Shown here piece by piece: positions 7,460 to 16,351 of a stretch of 64,000 bases of DNA. Within the stretch, counting starts at the first letter, position 1. Each line of letters starts with the position of its first letter. The notes beneath the pieces are model-generated. The model worked only from the letters and a program-made list of their open reading frames with translations, made no database searches and was not told the DNA's origin. Source of the DNA: Collinsella sp. An7 (GTDB lineage: Bacteria > Actinomycetota > Coriobacteriia > Coriobacteriales > Coriobacteriaceae); assembly GCF_002159335.1 (NCBI RefSeq), contig NZ_NFHP01000002.1:310001-374000 (forward strand), given 5' to 3'. The translations under genes were made by a program, and so were the position numbers.

Positions 7460-9343
7460 TTAGCTCAGCGACGCGCGCAGCAGCTCGTTGAAGAGCTTGG
7501 GGTTACCCGTGCCCTTGCTCTCGCGCATGCACTGCCCCACGAGGAAGCCGAGCACCTTTTGGTTGCCGTCGCGGTACTGCTGAGCCTGGTCGCTGCAGCG
7601 TGCGAGTACCGCGTCGACGATGGCCTGGAGTGCACCGGCGTCGCTCACCTGGCGCAGGCCGCGCTCGTCCACGATCTCCTCGGGGTCGCGCCCGGTGCCG
7701 GCCATGGCCTCAATGACGACGGCCGCCTGGTTGGAGGCGATGGCCTCGCCGGCGAGCAGGTGCGCGAGCGACGCCACCTGCGCAGGCTCAATACCCGCCG
7801 CCGCAAAGGGCGAGCTCGCTGCAGCGTCACCGGAGGTGCCCTCGGCACCCGCGGGCTCGACGGTATCGGCTGCAGAAGCGACGTCCCCGTCCGCAAGCCA
7901 CGCATCCGCATCGTCAACGACATCGGCGTCCGCGCGTGCGGCGGCCTTGAGGAAGGCGGGCAGGTCGTTAACCACCAAGTTTGCGACCTGCTGGGCCTCA
8001 CCGGGAGCGGCGAGCGCCACCGCCCCCTCAAAGAACGCCGCCGTCTGCGGGTCGCCCGCGAGCTGCTCGGCGTCGGCGCGCTTGATGCCAAAATCACGCT
8101 CAAAACGATCGCGGCGCGCATCCGGGAGCTCCGGCAGCTCGGCGCGGCAGCTCTCGATAAACTCGTCGGTCAGGTCAAAGGGCGCAAGGTCCGGATCGGG
8201 GAAGAACCGGTAGTCGTCGGCCGTCTCTTTCGTGCGCATCACCACGGTGCGCTTGTGGCTCGGCTCCCAGTGGCGCGTCTCCTGGTAGATGATGCCGCCC
8301 TCCTCGAGCACCTCGGCCTGACGGCAGATCTCGTAGGCAAGGCCGTCGTGCAGGGCCTTGAACGAGTTGAGGTTCTTGAGCTCGGTCTTGGTGCCCAGGC
8401 GCGTGTCGCCGCGGCGGCGCAGGCTCACGTTGCCGTCGCAGCGCATGGAGCCCTTCTCCATGGAGCAATCGGAGATGCCGAGCGTAACAAAGATGCGGCG
8501 CAGCTTCTCCATAAAGAGGCGCGCCTCCTCGGGGGTGCGCAGGTCGGGCTCGGTGACGAGCTCGATGAGCGGGGTGCCACAGCGGTTGTAGTCGATGAGG
8601 CTCTCGGCCGCGCCGCCGATGCGCCCCTCCTCGCCGCCGACGTGCACCATCTTGGCGGCGTCCTCCTCCATGTGAATGCGCAGGATGCGGATGGGCACGG
8701 TGTAGGAGCCGTCATCGCGCCGCTCGGGCACGGCAAGCCCGGCGGTGTCGTAGCCCGAGAGCCCCGCGAGCGCGGACGCAGGCGCTTCTGGGGCGGGGCC
8801 GCCTTGCGCCGTCCCCGTCTCCGCGCCGGACATGGCACATTTTGACCCCGTCCCAAAATGCATGCCCTCGCCCGCCATGCGTGAGAGGTCGGCCGAGAGG
8901 CCCACGGCGCCCGCGCTCGCACTAGCCAGGCTCTGAGCCTCGGCCTCGCCAAACGCGCAGTCGGGGCGCTCGGCCGCACCGCGGCCCGTGACCTCCAGGT
9001 CGAGCCGCCCGTGCATGCAAAACGCCACGGGCCCCTGCGTGGTCTGGAAGTTCTTGGCCATGTCGGGATAGAAATAGTGCTTGCGGTAGAACATCGAGTG
9101 CTTCTGGATCTCGCAGTTGGTGGCGAGACCGGCCTTAACGATGCTGCGGATGGCCTGCTCGTTGGGCACCGGCAGAGCACCCGGTAGGCCCAGGCACACG
9201 GGGCAGACGTGCGTGTTGGGCGCGTCGTCGTGACTGAGCTTGCAGTTGCAGAACATCTTGGTCTCGAGCGTGGTGAGCTCGGTGTGAATCTCGAGGCCGA
9301 TCACGGCCTCCCAGTCTTTGAGGACCTCCTGGAGCTCCTTCAT
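7460..9343 (-). CDS. gatB: Asp/Glu-tRNA amidotransferase subunit B with two insertions
   Basis: A 627-residue GatB, well above the usual ~480. It is the kinase/tRNA-binding subunit of GatCAB, which converts misacylated Glu-tRNA(Gln) or Asp-tRNA(Asn) to the amide form. Start region WEAVIGLEIHTELTT, zinc ligands CNC...CPVC (32-50), HYFYPDMAKNFQ, RIHMEEDAAKMVH and the C-terminal YqeY-like tail are all present. Two low-complexity insertions explain the length: residues ~120-210 (between GRLDLEV and DGSYTVPIRILR), containing a palindromic REP-like sequence, and residues ~470-518 (Asp/Ala-rich). The ATG at 9343 overlaps the gatA stop by 4 nt. The reading frame is intact throughout, so the gene is probably functional. 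Confidence 0.95.
   Translation of the reverse strand: MKELQEVLKDWEAVIGLEIHTELTTLETKMFCNCKLSHDDAPNTHVCPVCLGLPGALPVPNEQAIRSIVKAGLATNCEIQKHSMFYRKHYFYPDMAKNFQTTQGPVAFCMHGRLDLEVTGRGAAERPDCAFGEAEAQSLASASAGAVGLSADLSRMAGEGMHFGTGSKCAMSGAETGTAQGGPAPEAPASALAGLSGYDTAGLAVPERRDDGSYTVPIRILRIHMEEDAAKMVHVGGEEGRIGGAAESLIDYNRCGTPLIELVTEPDLRTPEEARLFMEKLRRIFVTLGISDCSMEKGSMRCDGNVSLRRRGDTRLGTKTELKNLNSFKALHDGLAYEICRQAEVLEEGGIIYQETRHWEPSHKRTVVMRTKETADDYRFFPDPDLAPFDLTDEFIESCRAELPELPDARRDRFERDFGIKRADAEQLAGDPQTAAFFEGAVALAAPGEAQQVANLVVNDLPAFLKAAARADADVVDDADAWLADGDVASAADTVEPAGAEGTSGDAAASSPFAAAGIEPAQVASLAHLLAGEAIASNQAAVVIEAMAGTGRDPEEIVDERGLRQVSDAGALQAIVDAVLARCSDQAQQYRDGNQKVLGFLVGQCMRESKGTGNPKLFNELLRASLS
8833..8867. repeat. 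REP-like palindrome with CCCGTCCC core inside gatB (type A, copy 1)
   Basis: Arms GGCACATTTTG (8834-8844) and CAAAATGCATGCC (8854-8866) flank the core ACCCCGTCC. The same core appears at 24179, 38133 (CCTGTCCCC form), 39256 and 51026. It is read in frame as GMHFGTGSKCAM within the first GatB insertion. Confidence 0.75.
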
Positions 9344-10914
9344 GCGAGCTCACCTCCCTTCCCGGCAAAGGCCGGGGCCACGCCGAGCACCGATGCCGAG
9401 CCGGGTACGGGGACCACAGCACCCTCGGGCGAACCGACGCCCGCCGCAAACGCGCCGCCTACGCCCCGCTCGACGGCGGCGGCAAAGGCGATGAGCCGCT
9501 CGTCGGCAAACGCGGGCGCCACGAGCTGCGCCGCCATGGGGAGCCCCGAGCTCTCGCCGAGCCCCACCGGCACTGAGATGCCGCCGTTGCCCGCGATGTT
9601 GAGCGAGATGGTGTACATATCGGAGAGGTACATGGCCGTGGGGTCGCTGATCTCTCCGTGGCGGAAGGCCGCATGCGGCGTGGCCGGCATGAGGATCACG
9701 TCGACCTGCTCAAAGGCGCGGGCGTAGTCGGCCGTGATGAGCGTGCGCGCCTTCTGCGCCGCGTAGTAGTAACGGTCGTAGACACCACTCGAGAGCAGGT
9801 AGGCGCCGAGCAGCTGGCGGCGCTTGGCCTCGGCCCCAAAGCCGTGGGCGCGCGAGAGGGCGCTCTGCCGGGCGAGCGAGGTGCAGCCCGGCTCCTGGTA
9901 GCCGTAGCGAATGCCGTCAAAGCGGGCGAGGTTGGAGAACGCCTCGGCCGGGCCGATCACGTAGTAGGCGGCGATGGCGGCATCCACGTGCGGGAGGTCG
10001 ACCTCCACGAGCTCCGCGCCCGCGGCATCGAGCGCCGCCGCCGCGCGCTCCACACCGGCGCGGACCTCGGGCGTAAGGCCCTCGGCCTCCATAAACGCCG
10101 GGACGAGGCCCACGCGCCGCCCGGCCACGGGCACCGCGCCCTCGCCCCGCGCCGCTGCGGCAAAGGAGGGCGCGACCTCCTGCGAGGTGGAATCGTACGG
10201 GTCGCGTCCGCCCGCCACGAGGGCGTCCATGGCGGCGGCAACATCGGCCACGGTGCGCCCAAAGGGGCCTACCTGGTCGAGCGAACTACCGAAGGCCACC
10301 ACGCCGTAGCGGCTGACGGCTCCGTAGGTGGGCTTCATGCCCACCACGCCGCAAAGGGCCGCCGGCTGGCGGATCGAGCCGCCCGTGTCGGATCCGAGCG
10401 CGAGCGGCACCATGCCGGCCGCCACCGCCGCCGCCGAGCCGCCCGAAGAGCCGCCGGGCACGCGCGTGAGGTCCCACGGGTTGTTGGTGGGGTGGAAGGC
10501 CGAGGTATCGGTCGACGAGCCGAAGGCAAACTCGTCCATGTTGGCCTTGCCGATGGGCAGGCAACCGGCCTTGAGCATGCGTGCGGCGCAGGTGGCGGTA
10601 TAGGGGCTCTCGTAGCTCTCGAGCATGCGGGAGGCGCAGGTGGTGCGCGTGCCCTCGAGGTTCATGTTGTCCTTGATGGCGAGCGGCACGCCCGCAAGCG
10701 GCGGCAGCGTCTCGCCGGCGGCGCGGGCGGCGTCGATGCGCTCGGCCGCCGCGAGGGCGAGCTCGGGCGTGACCTGGATGAATGCCTGGACCTCGGGCTC
10801 GCGCGCCTCAACCGCCTCGAGCGCCGCGCGAGCAACCTCAACGGCCAAGAAGGCCCCATCGCGCACACCCGCGGCAATCTGCTCCGCGGACAGGGTGTCG
10901 TAGCTCTGCGGCAT
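9340..10914 (-). CDS. gatA: Asp/Glu-tRNA amidotransferase subunit A
   Basis: A 524-residue amidase-signature enzyme, the glutaminase/amidase subunit of GatCAB that generates ammonia from Gln or Asn and feeds GatB. The Ser-cisSer-Lys triad is visible: Lys in [12 protein letters not shown], cis-Ser and nucleophile Ser in the block [15 protein letters not shown] and [11 protein letters not shown]. The C-terminal part ([16 protein letters not shown]) is also typical. The gene starts 1 nt inside the stop of gatC (TAATG) and ends 4 nt inside gatB, so all three subunits are translationally coupled. A ~30-residue Ala/Gly-rich C-terminal tail is longer than in most homologues. Confidence 0.97.
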   Translation of the reverse strand: MPQSYDTLSAEQIAAGVRDGAFLAVEVARAALEAVEAREPEVQAFIQVTPELALAAAERIDAARAAGETLPPLAGVPLAIKDNMNLEGTRTTCASRMLESYESPYTATCAARMLKAGCLPIGKANMDEFAFGSSTDTSAFHPTNNPWDLTRVPGGSSGGSAAAVAAGMVPLALGSDTGGSIRQPAALCGVVGMKPTYGAVSRYGVVAFGSSLDQVGPFGRTVADVAAAMDALVAGGRDPYDSTSQEVAPSFAAAARGEGAVPVAGRRVGLVPAFMEAEGLTPEVRAGVERAAAALDAAGAELVEVDLPHVDAAIAAYYVIGPAEAFSNLARFDGIRYGYQEPGCTSLARQSALSRAHGFGAEAKRRQLLGAYLLSSGVYDRYYYAAQKARTLITADYARAFEQVDVILMPATPHAAFRHGEISDPTAMYLSDMYTISLNIAGNGGISVPVGLGESSGLPMAAQLVAPAFADERLIAFAAAVERGVGGAFAAGVGSPEGAVVPVPGSASVLGVAPAFAGKGGELA

Positions 10915-11222
10915 TACTCCTCACCCTCCCCCAGAATCGACGGCACGCGGAAGTTCTCCCCGCGCGTGGAGGCCGCGTTGCCGAGCGCCGCCGCGAGCGT
11001 GAGGTCGCGCTCGGGCGCCAGCGCATCGGCGCGCATGACGTTGGAGAGGTCCCCGATGGGGTGGAACGTGGGGTCCACATCGGGCAGGTTGTAGGCGAGC
11101 ACGGGCTCGAGCATCGCCACGGCATCGTTGAGGTAGTCGGTCATCTGGGCGAGCTCGTCGCCCTCGAGCGCAATCCGCGCGTAATCGGCAATGCCGCGCA
11201 CGTCTTCTTGGGTAAGTGGCAT
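10914..11222 (-). CDS. gatC: Asp/Glu-tRNA amidotransferase subunit C
   Basis: A 102-residue small subunit that stabilises GatA. The ATG at 11222 has GGAAGGGG 7 nt upstream and is preferred over an in-frame start 33 nt earlier. Family features are LTQEDVRGIADYARIALEGDE at the N-terminus, YLNDAVAMLEPV, and the later LSNVMRADALAPER (the usual NVMREDV block). First gene of gatCAB. A TATAAT box on the minus strand at 11254-11259, 32 nt upstream, is the likely -10; no clear -35 is seen. Confidence 0.95.
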   Translation of the reverse strand: MPLTQEDVRGIADYARIALEGDELAQMTDYLNDAVAMLEPVLAYNLPDVDPTFHPIGDLSNVMRADALAPERDLTLAAALGNAASTRGENFRVPSILGEGEE

Positions 11223-11253
11223 GGGCGCCCCTTCCGGTCGGTCATGTCGCACC

Positions 11254-11259
11254 ATTATA
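11254..11259 (-). promoter_or_regulatory. -10 box of gatCAB
   Basis: A perfect TATAAT on the minus strand, followed by a short leader and the gatC ribosome site. No TTGACA-like -35 at 16-18 bp. The gap 11260-11580 is GC-rich and holds no gene. Confidence 0.5.
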
Positions 11260-11583
11260 AGAGAGTACGCGGACAGGCCGCGGCGAAGGGGCGCCGGTCA
11301 CGCAACGGCAACGTGCGGGCGAAGCGACGGGCGCGCGGGCGGCGCCAGCGCAGCCGGAGCGCTCGGCGGGCCAGGCTGGAGCCAGCCGCAAAGACACAAC
11401 GGGCGCAGACCCGGGCGAGTCGCAGGACCAGCAACGCGCATGCCGGCCGCCGAGCCACGCCGCCCGGCGGCAGCCGGTGGGGCTGCCCCGGCGCCCACCC
11501 GGGTAACTGCAGCAGATTCGGCACGGTTTTTGACAGCTCCGGCACGGCGGGGCGGCGGCGGCCGGGCGCAGGCGGCGCTTTTC

Positions 11584-11589
11584 TATAAT
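11584..11589 (+). promoter_or_regulatory. -10 box of the LytTR/sensor operon
   Basis: TATAAT at 11584-11589, 34 nt before the regulator ATG and just upstream of a GGGGAGGGGAGG ribosome site. No good -35 at normal spacing, which suggests an activated promoter. Confidence 0.5.
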
Positions 11590-11622
11590 GGCGAGAGCGC
11601 ATACGGGGAGGGGAGGCAGTAT

Positions 11623-12474
11623 ATGGTTACCGTCGCGATCGTGGACGACCGCGCCGCAGACGCGGAGGCGCTCGCGAGGCTGATTGGCGAACTGCCCGGC
11701 ACCGCGCTGCCGGACGGGCGGCCCTCCCGCCCCGGCTCCTCCTTTGATATTCGCACCTTTACCTCGGCAGATGAGCTCGCCCAAGCGCTCTCCGCCGGAT
11801 ACGACCCCGACCTCGCCTTTATCGATATCGTGCTCGCCGAGGAGGACGAAACCGGACGCGCCGCGGCCTCAGGCCAGGCTGCATCCACCGCGCCCGGGGC
11901 CAGCGGGGCCGCCGAGGGAACCGACGCCCGACCCGAAGGCTCGCACGCCGCCACCGGCATCGACGCCGTCGAGCGGCTCTTTGGCCTTGGCGCCCGCACG
12001 CAGGTGGTCTACGTGAGCGGCTACGACTCCTTCCACACGCAGGTCTATCGCACCCATCATGCTGCGTACCTCAAAAAACCATTCAACCGTGCCGATGTTG
12101 CCTACGCCCTCGAGCTCGCCCTCGCGGCCCTCGAGCGCTCGCACGAGGAGCCCATCGCTTTTAGGCTCAAGGGCGCCGACCGCGTGGTGCGCCCGGCCGA
12201 GATCCTCTACCTCGAGAGCAACCTCCACGTGGTGCGCGTCCACACGCGCCGCGACACCTTTGAGGTCTACGGCAAGCTCGCCGACCTCGTGCAGCAGCTC
12301 CCCGCGCGCTTCGCGCGCTGCCACCAGAGCTTTATCGTCAACCTTGCCGCCGTCGCCTCGCTCGACGCCACGGGTATTGTCCTCGTAACCGGCGAGCGCG
12401 TCCCCGTGAGCCGCCGCATGCGCGCGGGCGTGCGCCAGGCGCTCTTTGCCTACCTCCGGGCCTGCCGCCGATAA
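11623..12474 (+). CDS. LytTR-family response regulator with receiver insertion
   Basis: A 283-residue regulator of the AgrA/ComE/LytR type. ATG at 11623 follows GGGGAGGGGAGG. Receiver domain 1-~165: acidic pair VDD (8-9), phospho-acceptor Asp68 in DLAFIDIVL, VVYVSGYD (Ser), and Lys in YLKKPF. Residues ~73-111, right after the Asp68 loop, are an Ala/Gly/Ser/Thr-rich insertion not usual for the family. The LytTR DNA-binding domain (~175-275) has RVVRPAEILYLESN, VYGKLADLVQQLP, FARCHQSFIVNL and PVSRRM. All receiver catalytic residues remain, so it should accept phosphate. It heads a rightward unit with the three sensor genes that follow, gaps of about 10 nt. Confidence 0.92.
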   Translation: MVTVAIVDDRAADAEALARLIGELPGTALPDGRPSRPGSSFDIRTFTSADELAQALSAGYDPDLAFIDIVLAEEDETGRAAASGQAASTAPGASGAAEGTDARPEGSHAATGIDAVERLFGLGARTQVVYVSGYDSFHTQVYRTHHAAYLKKPFNRADVAYALELALAALERSHEEPIAFRLKGADRVVRPAEILYLESNLHVVRVHTRRDTFEVYGKLADLVQQLPARFARCHQSFIVNLAAVASLDATGIVLVTGERVPVSRRMRAGVRQALFAYLRACRR

Positions 12475-12484
12475 GCCGCCCTCC

Positions 12485-13693
12485 ATGCCGCTCTTCGCCC
12501 TCAACCTGATCGTGCTCCTTGGCGTCAACGCCGTCATCGCCACCGTCGCCACCTGGCTGCTGCCCATCCGGCGGCGAGTGGCCTTTTTTGCCTGCATGCT
12601 CGCCATCAGCCCTCTTGCGCTTGCGCTGGCGAGCCCCAACACCATGACCGCCTGGAATATCGCGGGGTATGCCCTCAATTACCTCGTTATCCCCTGTCTT
12701 TTTTGGAAAGGGCCCTGGGCGCGGCGTGCGGTCTGCGCGCTTTTGCTCGTGGCAACCGAGATCTCCAGCGAGATGGTCTTTGGGCTCCTCATCATCTTTG
12801 CCGGGCTCAACGTCAACCGCGACACGATCGATGCGAGCAGCATTATCGCACGGGCCCTGTGCGGGGTATCGATGCTCGCCATCGGGCGGGCCGTGGCGAT
12901 CGCCGTCCGACGCGCCGGCTGGCAGGGGCCGGCTGCGGACAAGCGGGAGCGAGACGCGGGGCGGGCGAGCACCGCGAGAGCCGCGGCAGGCGGTGCCGAT
13001 GCCGGAGCGTCACCGAACCGCCCGCAGGGCAGTGCGCGCCTGCGCCCGCGCGATTGCCGCGCCGCCCAGGCACCGGACCGACCCTACCTGCTCTTTCTTG
13101 CCACTCAGCTAGGTTTTCTGCTGGTTGGCTCGACGATCATCATGGCAAACCGCAACACCTCTCCCGCCATCTACCTCATCATGGTGGTCTCGGTTGCCGT
13201 CTGCCTCGCCGCCGATGTGCTCGCCTTTGCCTCACTCAGTCGCTTGGGTGCGGCGCTTAGAGAGCGCGAGCGGGCAGCGGCGCTCGAGCGGCAGCTTGCC
13301 GTGTACGTGCATGCCGCGGAACGCACGATGCGCGATGCGGAGGACGCGGCGCGCTTTCGGCACGACCAGCGTAACCACCTGCAGGTGCTCGGGGCGCTGG
13401 TAGAACGCGGGGAGCGCGGGCGCGCCCTCGCCTACGTGCGCGCACTGCGCCGCAGCCTCACCGAGCCGCCTGCCGCGAGCAAGCCCGGCGTCCCGGGCGG
13501 GCGACCCGTCCCAACGCCGTCCACAGGCGCTGCTTCAACCACCCACGCCCGGCCAAGCCCGCCCGACCCACCCAGCCCGGCATCCACCGGCGCCGATCCA
13601 TCTCCCCGTGCGCCGCAGCCCAACCCCTGCAAGAACCCTCGCCGCGGCACCGGGGCTCCGCAGCCCCTCCCTTCCCAAAGCACCAACTCCTAA
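12485..13693 (+). CDS. Membrane sensor with His phospho-acceptor but no ATPase domain (receptor 1)
   Basis: A 402-residue protein resembling the input half of AgrC-type kinases. About seven membrane helices span residues 1-252, interrupted by a polar Arg/Ala-rich loop (~146-200). A coiled segment (255-290) leads to FRHDQRNHLQ with His293, the phospho-acceptor of this kinase family, followed by VERGERGRALAYVRALRRSL. Where the ATPase domain should start (about residue 327) there is instead a ~75-residue Pro/Ser/Thr-rich tail ending at the stop. No N-box or G-box is present. Start ATG at 12485 has no strong ribosome site and lies 10 nt after the regulator stop, so translation is probably coupled. 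A paralogue is two genes downstream. Confidence 0.8.
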   Translation: MPLFALNLIVLLGVNAVIATVATWLLPIRRRVAFFACMLAISPLALALASPNTMTAWNIAGYALNYLVIPCLFWKGPWARRAVCALLLVATEISSEMVFGLLIIFAGLNVNRDTIDASSIIARALCGVSMLAIGRAVAIAVRRAGWQGPAADKRERDAGRASTARAAAGGADAGASPNRPQGSARLRPRDCRAAQAPDRPYLLFLATQLGFLLVGSTIIMANRNTSPAIYLIMVVSVAVCLAADVLAFASLSRLGAALRERERAAALERQLAVYVHAAERTMRDAEDAARFRHDQRNHLQVLGALVERGERGRALAYVRALRRSLTEPPAASKPGVPGGRPVPTPSTGAASTTHARPSPPDPPSPASTGADPSPRAPQPNPCKNPRRGTGAPQPLPSQSTNS

Positions 13694-13702
13694 GGAAGCC
13701 CC

Positions 13703-14704
13703 ATGAACGTCGTCTACACCCTCGGAGCCGTCTCGCTCGGTGCACTCGTAATCTCGACCGTCTACCTGTGGCACCTCCTCCGCGAGCTGCCGCTTGCGCG
13801 CCGCGCGGTCAACCTGCTCATGCCGGCGAGCCAGATCATCTTTGTGGCCAGTGCGTTCCTGCTCCGCCCGCACTTCGCCGCCTGGGAGGCCGTGGCGCTC
13901 CTGGCGGCGGCCATGGGCGTGGTCTGCGCCTGTCTGAACCCGCTCTTCTTCCGCAGCCTACTCGACGCCGAGCGAGCTGGCATCGAGGCTGAGCGGGCGG
14001 CGCTTCTGGAGGACCAAGTGGCCGCGCAGGAGCACTACGCCCTGCTCATGCGGCGCACGCAGGCCGAAGGCGACCGCGTGCGCACGGAGCTCGATGCTCA
14101 GCTCGCCCAGGTCGAGGCCGCCCTCGCAACGGGCGACGATGCCGCCGCGCTCACCCACCTGGCAGGCGCGGCCGAGGTGGTCCGCACGCCGGACGACCGC
14201 TTCTGCGAGCACCCCGTGGTCGACGCGCTTCTGGCAGCCAAGGCCGCGTGGTGTGCCGAGGAGGGCGTCGAGCTCGATGCGGACGCGACCGTGCCGGGCG
14301 ACCTCGCCACCCCTGACGTCGAGCTCTGCGCGCTCTTCGCCAACGCGCTCGACAACGCCGTGCACGCCTGCACCGCGCTGCCGACGGGCAAGCGCTGGAT
14401 CCACCTCCACGCACACCCCGCACAGGGTTATTTCCTTCTGGAGGTCGAGAACCCGGTCGCCCCGGTGGGAGCATCGGCCGGCCATGCGCACGCCGACAGG
14501 GCAGCCAATCGCCGCCGCGTCGACTCGAGCTCAACCTCGAGTCCTTCCGCCCAAACCACACATCCCGCCGCCCCGGCGGGCACACTCCCCCGCCACGGGC
14601 TCGGCCTCGCCATCATGCGCCAGATCGTCGAGCGGCGCGACGGCGAGATCACCTGCACGCGCGAGAACGGCATCTTTACCCTGAGCGCCCTCTGGAAAGA
14701 CTAG
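13703..14704 (+). CDS. Membrane-bound GHKL ATPase subunit lacking the acceptor His
   Basis: A 333-residue protein. Three N-terminal helices (1-~85), a coiled coil, then a DHp-like segment EHYALLMRRTQAEGDRVRTEL. The position of the usual RHDxRxH motif reads VRTELD, with Thr128 in place of the phospho-acceptor His. A complete GHKL ATPase domain follows: N-box LFANALDNAVHAC (211-223, Asn214/Asn218) and G-box HGLGLAIMRQIVERRDG (298-314), with a Ser/Thr/Ala-rich insertion at ~255-292 between them. It therefore should bind ATP but cannot phosphorylate itself on the canonical residue. AAGGAAG precedes the ATG. It sits between the two His-bearing sensors, which lack this domain; it probably works in trans on them. 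Confidence 0.85.
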   Translation: MNVVYTLGAVSLGALVISTVYLWHLLRELPLARRAVNLLMPASQIIFVASAFLLRPHFAAWEAVALLAAAMGVVCACLNPLFFRSLLDAERAGIEAERAALLEDQVAAQEHYALLMRRTQAEGDRVRTELDAQLAQVEAALATGDDAAALTHLAGAAEVVRTPDDRFCEHPVVDALLAAKAAWCAEEGVELDADATVPGDLATPDVELCALFANALDNAVHACTALPTGKRWIHLHAHPAQGYFLLEVENPVAPVGASAGHAHADRAANRRRVDSSSTSSPSAQTTHPAAPAGTLPRHGLGLAIMRQIVERRDGEITCTRENGIFTLSALWKD

Positions 14705-14713
14705 GAGCCCTCC

Positions 14714-15712
14714 ATGCAACCCTTCCTCCAAGCCGCCGACACGGGCGCCCTCGCCATCCTGCTCTTCAACTTCACCGTCAAGCACGTCGCCTTCGACCTG
14801 GTCTACCATGCCGTCTGCGCATGGGTCCTGCCCATCAAAAACCCGCGCGTGTACTGGACGGCGGCGATCGTGTGCCAGATCGTCGGCAACATGCTCCTGC
14901 CCATCGGTCCCGATCCCACCCAGCGCGTGCTCTGGTATCTTACCGACTACGTGCTCATCCCCTATCTGTGCTGGCGCGGTCCGCGCACGGTGCGCGCCGC
15001 GGCAATCGCCATCGGGGTCATTGCGGAGCTGACGGTAGAAACCTCCACCATGGTGCTCTACAGCGTGCTGGGCCTCCCCCTCACGGCGCAGGTAACGAGC
15101 GGCCCGCTCGAGTTTGCGGTCCGCGTTGCCGGGCTGGTGGCGCTCGCCATACTCGGTCTGGCGCTCCGACGGCTCTTCGCCCGGCAGCGGGAGGCGATCC
15201 TTGCACACGACCGCACGGCGGCAGACGGCTCGAGACCCCTGAACCGCGCTGCACTAGATGGAAGCGGGCAGGTCGAGGACGCGGAGGATGCTGCCCCATA
15301 CGGGCGGTTTCTGGCCACGCAGGGGTTCGTGATACTCGTCCTCTACACTGCCTACTTCTGCGGCGGGCTGGGCGTCATCCCCACGCCCCTCGCGCTCGTG
15401 ATGCTAGGCGTGACCCTGTTCTGCGCCGTTGCGGACATTGCGGCCGTCTTCTCCCTGCGCCGGTTCAGCACCGCGCAGCGCGAGCGGGCGCGCGCCGCGG
15501 GCCTTGAGGCGCAGCTTGCCGTGCACGCGGATGCCGCACGGCGCATGGCGCGCGAGGCCGAGGCGGCGGCGCGCTTCAGGCACGACCAGCGCAACCACCT
15601 GCAGGTAATCGGCATGCTTGTGGAGCGCGGCGAGCTGGAGCGCGCCCGCGCCTACGTGGCGGAGCTTCGCGCGCAGCTGGCCGCGTGGCCAAAATCGGCG
15701 TCGAAAAAGTAA
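14714..15712 (+). CDS. Membrane sensor with His phospho-acceptor but no ATPase domain (receptor 2)
   Basis: A 332-residue paralogue of the receptor two genes upstream. Six or seven helices occupy residues ~10-245 with a polar loop at ~155-195. The coiled segment LEAQLAVHADAARRMAREAE leads to FRHDQRNHLQVIG (acceptor His290) and VERGELERARAYVAEL, and then the protein ends only ~12 residues later. No ATPase domain. The last eight codons and the stop codon lie in the left arm of a 234-bp inverted-repeat element (15683-15916), so the present C-terminus may have been set by insertion of that element. However, receptor 1 lacks the ATPase domain without any such element. Confidence 0.8.
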   Translation: MQPFLQAADTGALAILLFNFTVKHVAFDLVYHAVCAWVLPIKNPRVYWTAAIVCQIVGNMLLPIGPDPTQRVLWYLTDYVLIPYLCWRGPRTVRAAAIAIGVIAELTVETSTMVLYSVLGLPLTAQVTSGPLEFAVRVAGLVALAILGLALRRLFARQREAILAHDRTAADGSRPLNRAALDGSGQVEDAEDAAPYGRFLATQGFVILVLYTAYFCGGLGVIPTPLALVMLGVTLFCAVADIAAVFSLRRFSTAQRERARAAGLEAQLAVHADAARRMAREAEAAARFRHDQRNHLQVIGMLVERGELERARAYVAELRAQLAAWPKSASKK

Positions 15713-15916
15713 TTTTCCGCGTTGCCAAGGGGCTGCTGGGCTTCCCACACCCCAAAGTGCATCGAGCTCCGTGGTCAGATGCAGGGAATTTGCCCGCTTA
15801 TCTGCACCTGCGAGCCTTCATAAGTTACGCGGACCATCCGTGCCGCCTTCTCCGATCGCTCAGCAGGCGGTCCGCGGGACGGCACGTTACTTTTTCGACG
15901 CTGTTTTTGGCCACGC
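15683..15916. repeat. 234-bp element with 30-nt inverted ends (type C-like, copy 5)
   Basis: Left arm 15683-15712 (GCGTGGCCAAAATCGGCGTC...) and right arm 15887-15916 are inverted copies with 2 mismatches in 30. The left arm supplies the 3' end of the receptor-2 gene. The interior has no gene. It is longer than the 150-bp elements but has the same layout. From 15917 to 16340 nothing convincing is seen; a minus-strand frame around 16010-16261 has no start or family match. Confidence 0.75.
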
Positions 15917-16351
15917 CAGCGTTTCGTTATAGATAAGAACCCCCCTCCCTGTCATGCATCCGCGCCCGAGCCCTTACGGCGCGAAATGTCCACCCGCCCG
16001 CGCGGCGTGTCATCCCGTCTGCATGCACCGCCAAGCTGTCCGCCCGCCCGCGCGGCGCGCCACTCCGCCCACACAATGCGCGTCCCGCCTGCATCCGCCG
16101 TCAGCCTGCCCATCCACTTGCGCAGGGCGCCGGTACAGGCAGCGGCTTCGGTCTTCAGGCCGCTTCGGACCGCCTTCTCCATGAGCGCGGGCACCTGCGG
16201 GCAAGCGGGTCGCATCCAAACAGGCTCGCCACGCTCCGATACCGGCGCTTGGCCCCGCCAACCGATACTGCCAAGCAAGCGACCCGTTCTGCCAAACCCC
16301 TTCCGTCCCACGTGGGCGGCGAGGATACTCTGAAAGACTATGGGTTCATGC

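Noticed and set aside
11530-11535. TTGACA as -35 of the LytTR/sensor operon
   Set aside because: It lies 48 bp from the TATAAT box, far beyond normal spacing.
15952-16261. Minus-strand frame with a protein-like stretch downstream of the sensor genes
   Set aside because: It continues as a shadow of the surface-protein gene and has no plausible start; only weak compositional likeness to a protein.
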